DNA of 18,303 bases from an uncultured Spirochaetales bacterium (GTDB lineage: Bacteria > Spirochaetota > Spirochaetia > Sphaerochaetales > Sphaerochaetaceae): positions 1 to 18,303 of the forward strand of contig CAKQRI010000037.1 in assembly GCA_934271365.1 (NCBI GenBank). Direction: 5' to 3'. The notes beneath the pieces are model-generated. The model had not been told where the DNA came from, did no database searches, and saw only the letters and a program-made list of their open reading frames with translations. The position numbers and the translations under genes are program-made. The first letter of the stretch is position 1; the number at the start of each line of letters is the position of its first letter. Positions 1-6,397 of this stretch are shown in pieces.

Positions 1-27
1 CAACTTTTCTTCATCTGTTAGTTTCAA
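1..27 (-). CDS. IS OrfA transposase, N-terminal fragment (partial)
   Basis: The minus-strand frame from a TTG at 27-25 reads (M)KLTDEEKL up to the window edge. This matches the usual beginning of IS150-type OrfA proteins, whose N-terminal helix-turn-helix domain recognises the element's ends. A G5 run at 40-36 lies 8 nt upstream and could serve as the ribosome binding site. The frame stays open upstream to a stop at 75-73, so another start (TTG at 42 or 57) is possible. Only nine codons are visible, so this is an inference from a very short match. Confidence 0.4.
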
Positions 28-35
28 AAAATTAA

Positions 36-67
36 CCCCCAAATTGGTTTTGTCCAATTTCTGGGGG
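36..67. terminator. Strong G/C-capped hairpin in the IS terminus
   Basis: CCCCC AAATTGG (36-47) pairs with CCAATTT CT GGGGG (54-67) around a 6-nt loop. The result is a 12-bp stem with a 2-nt bulge. On the minus strand it is followed by TTAATTTTTT, so it looks like an intrinsic terminator for transcription entering the IS from the lipoprotein side. It also buries the G5 run that would be the Shine-Dalgarno of the OrfA-like frame. Confidence 0.5.
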
Positions 68-115
68 TCACATCATTGTGGCGGGATTTGCTTTCTGAGT
101 AGTTAGGGGGAGAAA

Positions 116-1450
116 ATGAAGAAAGTATTACATATTGGATTTACTATATTATCAATGTTGATTTTGGTCAGCTGTTATATGCCGGTTGGAGAACAGCTTA
201 CTCTTGAAATCACAGATCTTGGAACACTGTATAATGATGAGCAGAAGCATGTAATAAGAATGGAATGTTCAAATCCTTATGCTAGTGTTTATTACAGAAC
301 AGATGGTACACGTCCAGATAGCAGTTATGAAAGTAAGTATTACGATAACCTATATAGATTAAGTGATGGCCAATATGTATATGGTGTGACTGTCCCTTCT
401 GGTAGTGAGATTGTTGCGATTGCTGTAATGTCTGGTTACCGTAATTCAGAGTACTGCTCTTTTTCTGTTGATAAATCTTCTATAGGAGATATTAGAATCA
501 CCGATCATGGTACATATTTAAATGATTCAAGTTATAAGATAATTGAATTCACTTGTCCTGCCAATGATGTCATGTTTTATTATACAACAGATGACAGTTT
601 TCCATCTGATTATAATTCCAGAGTTTATTATCCAAGGCTTTATCTATCTTATGATAATACGTACCAATATGGTGTTCTCGTGAAAAAAGGTGCAGCTTTG
701 AGTGTTACAGGAAAGAAAGCTGGATACGATGATTCTTATGCATATTATTATGTTTCAGGTTCTTTAAGTTCTGTTGCAACTCCATCTATTATTGATCATG
801 GAGCATACTATTCAGATAACTCATATAACGTAATAGAGATTAGCTGTTCAACGCCTGGAGCTACTATCAGATATACGACAGGTGGCATTATGCCATATTA
901 TTATTCTAAAGAATATAGCAATAATAAAGGGAAATATAAAACATTCGGCGGTGATTACCATGATGGAATATTGGTTTCTAAAGGAAAAACAGTTAAGGCA
1001 ATAGGATTGCTTGATGGCTATTCAGATTCTGATGTTGAATCATTGTATGTAAATGGGTATTCGAAATCAATTAACCTGAATTCTCAATGGAGAGCAATAA
1101 CAGATTCAACTATAGAGTATGATTCAGCTATGTATACTGCATATGAATCAAATTCTAATCATAATATCGGTGGCGAAGTAGCTAGGATGAGTATTGCAAT
1201 TTGTGGATATTCAGATTTCTCCTTCATGGTAATGAGTGATGCTGAATCTGCATTTGATTATGTAAGAGTCTATGATATCGACTCAGTCTCTTCCATACAT
1301 AAAATTACCAGAGGAATGCAGAATGAATGGATTGCTGTTGATTTTAATAATATAAGCTTAGGCTCTCATACTATAACAATAGACTATATTAAGGACGGCT
1401 CCACAAATAATGGCAGAGATCGTGGATTCATACTTATTCCAAATAATTAA
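116..1450 (+). CDS. Lipoprotein with three CHB_HEX-type repeats and a C-terminal beta-sandwich-like region
   Basis: A probable surface-exposed or periplasmic lipoprotein of 444 residues; its ligand is unknown. The N-terminus is a type II signal peptide ending in the lipobox LVSC, with Cys20 as the lipidation site. Three repeats of about 90 residues follow (about 30-119, 126-215 and 223-314). Each has an 'ITDHGTY' or 'DLGTLY'-like opening and a YYTTD-type strand (YYRTDGTRP, FYYTTDDSFP, IRYTTGGIMP), which is the hallmark of chitobiase/beta-hexosaminidase C-terminal (CHB_HEX_C_1) domains. Residues about 315-444 contain 'FDYVRVYDID', 'HTITIDYIKDGS' and 'GRDRGFI', a pattern seen in beta-sandwich domains of bacterial surface proteins. 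The protein is very rich in Tyr and Ser, and the gene is more AT-rich than its neighbours. A Shine-Dalgarno AGGGGGAG (105-112) precedes the ATG. No good promoter is visible in the short space left by the upstream IS end. Confidence 0.85.
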   Translation: MKKVLHIGFTILSMLILVSCYMPVGEQLTLEITDLGTLYNDEQKHVIRMECSNPYASVYYRTDGTRPDSSYESKYYDNLYRLSDGQYVYGVTVPSGSEIVAIAVMSGYRNSEYCSFSVDKSSIGDIRITDHGTYLNDSSYKIIEFTCPANDVMFYYTTDDSFPSDYNSRVYYPRLYLSYDNTYQYGVLVKKGAALSVTGKKAGYDDSYAYYYVSGSLSSVATPSIIDHGAYYSDNSYNVIEISCSTPGATIRYTTGGIMPYYYSKEYSNNKGKYKTFGGDYHDGILVSKGKTVKAIGLLDGYSDSDVESLYVNGYSKSINLNSQWRAITDSTIEYDSAMYTAYESNSNHNIGGEVARMSIAICGYSDFSFMVMSDAESAFDYVRVYDIDSVSSIHKITRGMQNEWIAVDFNNISLGSHTITIDYIKDGSTNNGRDRGFILIPNN

Positions 1451-1467
1451 TGATCCTGCACAAAGAA

Positions 1468-1497
1468 AATGCACCTTGTCTGAGGTGCATTGCTTTC
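1468..1497. terminator. Bidirectional intrinsic terminator
   Basis: A perfect 8-bp inverted repeat, AATGCACC (1468-1475) and GGTGCATT (1484-1491), encloses an 8-nt loop. It has an A-rich left flank (CAAAGAAA) and a T-rich right flank (GCTTTCT). It sits in the 46-nt gap between two convergent genes, so it can end both the lipoprotein transcript and the leftward operon. Confidence 0.8.
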
Positions 1498-2687
1498 TAA
1501 AGTCTTGCAAGGATAACCGGGAATGCTACTAGGCTTCCAAGGGATGATCCCATAGAGCTCAATAGGAATACTAAAAGGCAGTGCAGGATTCTGTTTTTAT
1601 ACCAGCCTTTGAAAGTTCCTGCATCATCATTTATATTCTCGAAATCGCTTACCTTAGGCTTTCTTAATGTAGCTTCCAGTATTCCTCCAAGCATTCCGAC
1701 TCCAAGCACTGGGTTGAGTGCAAAGAATGGAGCTGTGAGGCTGCAAGCAAGTACATTGAGTATATGAGCACCAGATAAGAGCGTGAATATGAATGTAGAT
1801 GAGCAGTTCACAATAAGCCAGAGAACAAATGTTCTAAGTCCCTGATCCCAGCCTTTAAGAACAAATGACAGAACTATAAGAAGCACTATGAGGGTTGGTA
1901 CTACATAAGATGCAATCTTGCTGCTTTTCTTCTTTGGTGGAACTGTTGCAATATCTGAAACATCCTCAGATATCTCTTTGTTATCAAGTTTCTCTAATGT
2001 CTTTATTATTCCCTGTGTATGGCCAGCACCTATTACTGCAACTTTGCGTTTCCCTGGTGCTGTGTATATCTTTGTTGCAAGATACCTGTCTCTTTCGTCA
2101 ATCAGGACTTCTTTTGCTTTTGGAAGTTCTTTTGCAACTTCCTTAAGCATGCTTTCAAGAGTTTCCTCTTTCTTCAGCTCTTCAAGCTCTTCTGCTGAGA
2201 TCTCTTCTTTTGAGAATGCTGCAGAGATAAGGGTTGCAAGGAGCTTGCATTTGTTCCATAGCCCGGATTTGCTCCAGGCTCTTTTGAATGTAATCTGTAT
2301 TTCCCTATCACACAGAGATACCGGAATGCCTTTTTCCTTGGCAATCTCAGCTGCTCCTAGGATCTCAGCTCCTGGATTGGAGCCTGTCTGAGCTCCCATT
2401 CTCTTCTGAAAAGAGGCAAGCGCTGTATTTGCTAGAAGAAAGAATCCCTTTCCTTCTTTGAATACTTTTCTTATGTCTGTATTTTCCCAGCTGGAATGGT
2501 CTGTCTTATTCTTCATCCTTGATTCATCAAGCTCGATGCAGACTCTGTCTGGATTCTCTTTCTCTATTATAGATGCGACTTCTTCTGCGCTATTCTTTGA
2601 TACATGAGCGGTTCCAACTAAGTGGAGGACTGTATTATCTTTGAACTTCAGAATATGGTATGTATCGCTTATTTTTTCACATTGCAT
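1497..2687 (-). CDS. TraB/PrgY-family membrane protein
   Basis: A 396-residue member of the TraB family, related to enterococcal TraB/PrgY pheromone-shutdown proteins and with distant similarity to GumN/TIKI-like metalloproteases. The N-terminal domain holds the family's signature residues: 'HLVGTAHVS' near residue 23 with the conserved His, 'RVCIELDESR' near residue 48, and 'VAVIGAGHTQGI' near residue 216. The C-terminal third (about 260-396) contains three or four hydrophobic segments that should anchor the protein in the inner membrane. It is the last gene of the leftward cluster, 31 nt after the unknown 131-residue gene, and ends at the bidirectional terminator. No Shine-Dalgarno is visible; instead a promoter lies directly in front of the ATG. 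The biochemical function in bacteria is not settled, and a pheromone role should not be assumed outside enterococci. Confidence 0.85.
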   Translation of the reverse strand: MQCEKISDTYHILKFKDNTVLHLVGTAHVSKNSAEEVASIIEKENPDRVCIELDESRMKNKTDHSSWENTDIRKVFKEGKGFFLLANTALASFQKRMGAQTGSNPGAEILGAAEIAKEKGIPVSLCDREIQITFKRAWSKSGLWNKCKLLATLISAAFSKEEISAEELEELKKEETLESMLKEVAKELPKAKEVLIDERDRYLATKIYTAPGKRKVAVIGAGHTQGIIKTLEKLDNKEISEDVSDIATVPPKKKSSKIASYVVPTLIVLLIVLSFVLKGWDQGLRTFVLWLIVNCSSTFIFTLLSGAHILNVLACSLTAPFFALNPVLGVGMLGGILEATLRKPKVSDFENINDDAGTFKGWYKNRILHCLLVFLLSSMGSSLGSLVAFPVILARL

Positions 2688-2696
2688 AATATATTA

Positions 2697-2725
2697 AGTA
2701 TAACTATAGGATTGAAAGTTAGCAA
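2697..2725 (-). promoter_or_regulatory. Promoter directly upstream of the TraB-family gene
   Basis: On the minus strand there is TTGCTA (2725-2720), a 17-nt spacer and TATACT (2702-2697). The ATG follows after 9 nt. Transcription would start about 1-3 nt before the ATG, giving a nearly leaderless mRNA. The -35 overlaps the stop codon of the preceding gene. The match is by eye and unverified. Confidence 0.45.
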
Positions 2726-3114
2726 GGAAGCATGAATTGCATCACCGCTTCAAGCTCATTTTCCTTTATAAGCCTTACATACAATGTATTGCATGTGCTT
2801 TTATAAGCAAGTGGCAGGAATAATCTCTGCAGAGCTTCCTCATTCTCTGCAAGTGGCAGCTGTGAGAAGAGATATTTTCCAGGTGGAAGTTCCATGGTCT
2901 CATCTGCATTCTCTGCACCATTTATAAGATGGCCGAATGCAGATTCCTCTTTTTCTAATCTTATGCATTCATCGCTGTAGATGATTTTATATCTGAAAAG
3001 AGCTTCAAAGCCATTCTCCTTTCCATATATGGAAGATATAACATCATTGAATGATGCCTCCTTTATTCCATAGATCATTGAGCTTCCAAGATTGAGTGTC
3101 ATAATCTCAAACAT
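2719..3114 (-). CDS. Unknown 131-residue protein, coupled to the C26 hydrolase gene
   Basis: I do not recognise this protein. It is 131 residues, acidic, predicted soluble, with no signal peptide or membrane segment. Visible patches are 'MTLNLGSSMIYGIKEASFNDV' at the start and 'LPPGKYLFSQLPL' near residue 77. The latter resembles a Pro-Gly turn found in small alpha/beta proteins, but no family follows from it. Its ATG overlaps the stop of the upstream C26 hydrolase by 8 nt, and a GAGGTG Shine-Dalgarno lies within the end of that gene, so translation is probably coupled. Codon use is like its neighbours, which supports a real gene. The position suggests a role linked to the peptide/amide hydrolases, but that is only context. 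Confidence 0.75.
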   Translation of the reverse strand: MFEIMTLNLGSSMIYGIKEASFNDVISSIYGKENGFEALFRYKIIYSDECIRLEKEESAFGHLINGAENADETMELPPGKYLFSQLPLAENEEALQRLFLPLAYKSTCNTLYVRLIKENELEAVMQFMLPC

Positions 3115-3805
3115 CTAGCACCTCATTGATGAAGAATCTGAAAATGGCATTCATCTCATCATACATGGCTTCTGGATGCCATTGCACTGCAAATATCTTA
3201 TTGCCTTCTATGGCTTCTATTGTGCCATCTTCAGCTTCTGCTGTGATCTTCAGTCCATCTCCTAGTCTTTTTATAGATTGGTGATGAAGGGAATTGACCA
3301 TTGCCTTATCTTTACCAAGAGCGAGATAAAGTGCAGTATTCTTCTTTATGCTGATGCAATGAGTTCCTTCATAAGGCTTATCTATTGCTCTGTGGTTTAT
3401 TCTGTTACTGTATTCTTTTTCTATATCCTGATACAGAGATCCGCCAAGAGCTACATTGATCAGCTGCATTCCTCTGCATATCCCGAGAATAGGAAGCCCT
3501 GCTTCAATTGCAGCTCTTATCAGTGCAATATGATAAAGGTCTTCTTCTTTATTGTAATCTTTTGCGTATGTCACATTCTCAGAATAAAGTGATGGATCAA
3601 TATCATGCCCACCTGGAACAAGAAGGGCAGAGAAGCCTTTTAGGGCTTTCTCTGCGTTCTCACATCCAAGATATGGAATTATGATTGGAATAGCACCAGA
3701 TGATAGCACGGAGTTTATATAAGCCTCATTTACGATGTCCTGCTTGTAGCAGAATGCAGAGCCATGAGGCTCCCGTCTCATTGATGCTATTGCTATCTTT
3801 TTCAT
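3107..3805 (-). CDS. Gamma-glutamyl-gamma-aminobutyrate hydrolase-family protein (peptidase C26, PuuD-like)
   Basis: A 232-residue class I glutamine-amidotransferase-like hydrolase. The family cleaves gamma-glutamyl amide bonds; E. coli PuuD releases GABA from gamma-glutamyl-GABA. The nucleophile elbow is 'GICRGMQ' with Cys110. The family's downstream pair is in 'VQWHPE', with His210 and Glu212. 'LLVPGGHDIDPSLY' (about 61-74) is the conserved oxyanion-region motif. Length is slightly shorter than E. coli PuuD. It starts 2 nt after the pepD stop and overlaps the next gene by 8 nt. No other putrescine-pathway gene (puuA, B, C) is nearby, so the substrate may instead be another gamma-glutamyl compound, such as a peptide or peptidoglycan fragment. 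Family call is secure; substrate is unknown. Confidence 0.9.
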   Translation of the reverse strand: MKKIAIASMRREPHGSAFCYKQDIVNEAYINSVLSSGAIPIIIPYLGCENAEKALKGFSALLVPGGHDIDPSLYSENVTYAKDYNKEEDLYHIALIRAAIEAGLPILGICRGMQLINVALGGSLYQDIEKEYSNRINHRAIDKPYEGTHCISIKKNTALYLALGKDKAMVNSLHHQSIKRLGDGLKITAEAEDGTIEAIEGNKIFAVQWHPEAMYDEMNAIFRFFINEVLDV

Positions 3806-3807
3806 GC

Positions 3808-5238
3808 TTATTTTATCTCTTTAAGCATTCTCTTCACGAATGATGCAGTTCTTTCTGCAGAGGCAACTTCTACATGCTCATTTACAGAGTGGACATCAAA
3901 GAGATTCGGGCCGATTGATAATGAATCCATGCCTTCTATCTTCTCGTTGATTATTCCGCATTCAAGGCCGGCATGGATTGCTGTGATTATAGGTTTCTTA
4001 CCTTCAATCCTCTCATATGCTTCTGCGACTTCCTTTGTGAAAGATGAAGCAGGGTTAGGCTGCCATGCTGGATAATCTCCGGAGATTATAGCTGAGAATC
4101 CCAATCTTTCGGAAAGAGTCGCAATCTTGTATGCCATATTGAGCTTAGCGCTCTCGATGCTGCTTCTTATTGACCATACTATAGAAAGCTCTTCTTCATT
4201 GAGGCTGACTATAGCGAGGTTGTCGGATGTCTCTACAACACCAGGAAGCTCTGCAGACATTGCATAAACTCCAAACGGAGAGGTGAATAGGAGATCTCCC
4301 AGTTTTCCTGAGAGGTTTTTATCAAGAGCCTTTTCAGGCCTCTCTTCATTTTCAGCAGAGAGAATAATAGCAGGATCTGTAATCCTATATTCATTTCTGA
4401 TTTCTTCAGAGAGATGTGAAGCAATTGATTTCACTGTTTCTCGATCTTTTACTAAGATAACAGCTTCAAGAGATGAAGGTATTACATTGCGCCTGGTTCC
4501 TCCGCATAGAGATGCAATCTGGAATGCACCTGGAATTCTATTAAGAAGGCGTCCAAAGAGGTTGATTGCATTAGCTCTTCCTTTGTGGATCTCTCCTCCA
4601 GAATGCCCTCCGAGGAGTCCTGAGATCTTTATCTTCAGCGCTTCGCCTTCAGCTTCTGTCCACTTTGCCTTGGCTTTTCCATCTACTTCTATTCCACCAG
4701 CACATCCAATATAGATTATTCCTTCTTCTTCACTGTCGAGGTTCAGAAGCCTTCTGGAATGGATAAGCTCTTTCTCTATTCCATATGCTCCTGTAAGACC
4801 TGTTTCCTCGCTTACTGTGAAAATTCCCTCAAGAGGTCCATGCTCAGCATCGGGATCTGAGAATATATCTAAAGCTGTAGCTATTGCGATGCCATTATCA
4901 GCACCTAGGGATGTATCTTTTGCGTATACGATATTCCCGTCAGTAACAACATCTATAGGATCCTTTGAGAAGTCATGATCAGAACCTTCTCTTCTGACGC
5001 ATACCATATCCATATGTCCCTGAAGAGCGATAGAAGGAAGATTCTCATAGCCTTTAGTCGCAGGTACATACATAATTACATTGCCAACCTTATCAGATAT
5101 GGCCTTTATATTATGTTCTTCTGCCCATTTCAGAAGCCAGCTTCTGACACCTTCTTCATTACCGCTTTCTCTTGGAATCCTTTCAAGTTCCTCGAATATT
5201 GACCAGAGCCGTTTATTGTTAAGTCTGTCATACCACAT
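3808..5238 (-). CDS. pepD: Aminoacyl-histidine dipeptidase (PepD, M20 family)
   Basis: A cytosolic zinc dipeptidase of 476 residues, close to the roughly 485 of E. coli PepD. It hydrolyses Xaa-His and other unblocked dipeptides. The M20 metal-binding and catalytic residues are in place: 'GHMDM' with His75 and Asp77, 'SLGADNG' with Asp114, 'SEETG' with the general base Glu144 and ligand Glu145, 'NLDSEEEG' with Asp168, and a late 'FDVHSVNEH' with the final metal-ligand His. The lid/dimerisation domain lies about residues 185-400. The ATG is preceded by GGAG and overlaps the end of nagA by 11 nt. There is no signal peptide. With the Dpp importer encoded on the other strand of this window, it is a plausible processor of imported dipeptides. 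Confidence 0.93.
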   Translation of the reverse strand: MWYDRLNNKRLWSIFEELERIPRESGNEEGVRSWLLKWAEEHNIKAISDKVGNVIMYVPATKGYENLPSIALQGHMDMVCVRREGSDHDFSKDPIDVVTDGNIVYAKDTSLGADNGIAIATALDIFSDPDAEHGPLEGIFTVSEETGLTGAYGIEKELIHSRRLLNLDSEEEGIIYIGCAGGIEVDGKAKAKWTEAEGEALKIKISGLLGGHSGGEIHKGRANAINLFGRLLNRIPGAFQIASLCGGTRRNVIPSSLEAVILVKDRETVKSIASHLSEEIRNEYRITDPAIILSAENEERPEKALDKNLSGKLGDLLFTSPFGVYAMSAELPGVVETSDNLAIVSLNEEELSIVWSIRSSIESAKLNMAYKIATLSERLGFSAIISGDYPAWQPNPASSFTKEVAEAYERIEGKKPIITAIHAGLECGIINEKIEGMDSLSIGPNLFDVHSVNEHVEVASAERTASFVKRMLKEIK

Positions 5239-6364
5239 ATCTTATTTCTCCATCGACGAATACCTTCTGGATTTCCAGGTCCTTGTCCATCAGTACAAGA
5301 TCTGCTTTATATCCAGTTCTTATCTCGCCTATTTTCTCTAGATTATAGATTTTTGCCGGAGTTGTGGAAGTGAGTCTGACTGCATCAGGAATAGAGATTT
5401 CCCATGAAATGAGATTCTTGAACGCCTTATGCATTGTAAGAGCAGATCCCTGGATAAGATCTGTATTTCCCTTTGTTACCCATAGGCCATTCAGCATTTC
5501 TACTTCAACACCATTTGCAAGAAGCTTCCCTTCACTCTGCATTGTTGGCTTTAAGGAATCTGTTATCACAGCAACTCTGTCAGGTCCCTTTGTCTTTATC
5601 ACGAACTTTATTATTGCAGGATGAACGTGAAGTCCGTCGCTGATTATCTCTGCGTTCATATCCTCTGTCATCAGTGCTGCTCCAACTAATCCTGGCTTTC
5701 TATGAACAAGGCCAGACATTGCGTTGAAAAGGTGAGTGGTATGGCGGATGCCTAAATCATAGCCATGCATGGCCTCTTCATATGTTGCATCTGAGTGTCC
5801 AGCGAGAAGCACTATATTATTCTTAATGGCTCTGCTTACCACAGCCTCTATCCCAGGAACTTCTGGAGCTAGTGTCATTGCTTTCAGATGGCCTTCTGCG
5901 CATTCTATCAGCTTATCGATTACAGCTATATCTGCATCTTTTCGTCCGAGAGGATTCTGAGCTCCTATTTTTGTAGGAGAGATGAATGGTCCCTCTGAAT
6001 GTATTCCTCCGATCTTTGCACCTTTTACTTCTGGCATTGCTTTAACAATGGCTTTCTCTCCATTGAGCATGTTCTCTAGAAGATCTGTATAAAGTGTAGG
6101 GAAGAATGTGGTTACTCCAGCCTTTACCAGAATTTCGGACATCTTAAGAATGGAAGATTTATCACAGTCTTCTGTTCCATATCCCCCGCAGCCATGGATA
6201 TGAGTATCGATGAATCCCGGAATAACTGTCATTCCATTGCCATTGATTATCTCATAGTTCTTGCCTTCTACTTGGTTCTCAATATAGCCATTGTCAATGG
6301 CTATATTCCTCTTTTCTATCTTTCCATCAATAACCGCATTGCAGTTCTGTATCAAATAAGCCAT
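5228..6364 (-). CDS. nagA: N-acetylglucosamine-6-phosphate deacetylase
   Basis: A 378-residue amidohydrolase-superfamily enzyme that removes acetate from GlcNAc-6-phosphate, giving glucosamine-6-phosphate in amino-sugar and cell-wall recycling. Motifs in order: 'DTHIHG' (His55, His57), 'HSEGPFI' with metal ligand Glu124, 'AGHSDAT' with His190, 'HTTHLFNAM' with His208/His211, 'ISDGLHVHP' (about 241-249), and 'VITDS' with catalytic Asp269. Length is typical. No nagB was seen in the window. The ATG has no Shine-Dalgarno upstream (the six bases before it are CCTCTT) but is directly preceded by TATAAT, suggesting a leaderless transcript from inside the end of the MATE gene. It lies 19 nt after that gene, so read-through from it is also possible. 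Confidence 0.94.
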   Translation of the reverse strand: MAYLIQNCNAVIDGKIEKRNIAIDNGYIENQVEGKNYEIINGNGMTVIPGFIDTHIHGCGGYGTEDCDKSSILKMSEILVKAGVTTFFPTLYTDLLENMLNGEKAIVKAMPEVKGAKIGGIHSEGPFISPTKIGAQNPLGRKDADIAVIDKLIECAEGHLKAMTLAPEVPGIEAVVSRAIKNNIVLLAGHSDATYEEAMHGYDLGIRHTTHLFNAMSGLVHRKPGLVGAALMTEDMNAEIISDGLHVHPAIIKFVIKTKGPDRVAVITDSLKPTMQSEGKLLANGVEVEMLNGLWVTKGNTDLIQGSALTMHKAFKNLISWEISIPDAVRLTSTTPAKIYNLEKIGEIRTGYKADLVLMDKDLEIQKVFVDGEIRYVV

Positions 6365-6370
6365 AAGAGG

Positions 6371-6397
6371 ATTATAGCACGCATCATGCTTTGTCAG
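6371..6397 (-). promoter_or_regulatory. Extended -10 promoter abutting the nagA start codon
   Basis: On the minus strand there is CTGACA (6397-6392), a 15-nt spacer and TATAAT (6376-6371). A TG one base upstream of the hexamer makes an extended -10. Six nucleotides separate the hexamer from the ATG, so the expected +1 is the A of the start codon. The short -35 spacing is compensated by the perfect -10 and TG element. Not experimentally supported. Confidence 0.5.

Larger units (their letters stand above)
1..70 (-). mobile_element. Terminus of an IS3-family-like insertion sequence, truncated by window edge
   Basis: Read on the minus strand, this segment starts TGACCCCCAGAAATTGGACA, which resembles the terminal inverted repeats of IS3-family (IS150-like) elements and has the usual TG end. 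It is followed by a short open frame in the expected place for OrfA. The IS would extend leftward beyond the window, with its outer end at about position 70 and the lipoprotein gene starting 45 nt outside it. The other end and any target-site duplication cannot be seen. The family assignment rests on the resemblance of the terminus and nine residues of OrfA, so it is tentative. Confidence 0.5.

Noticed and set aside
1918..2391. Open frame of 157 codons antisense to the TraB-family gene
   Set aside because: Serine- and phenylalanine-rich shadow of the Lys/Glu-rich coding strand, with no Shine-Dalgarno or recognisable domain.
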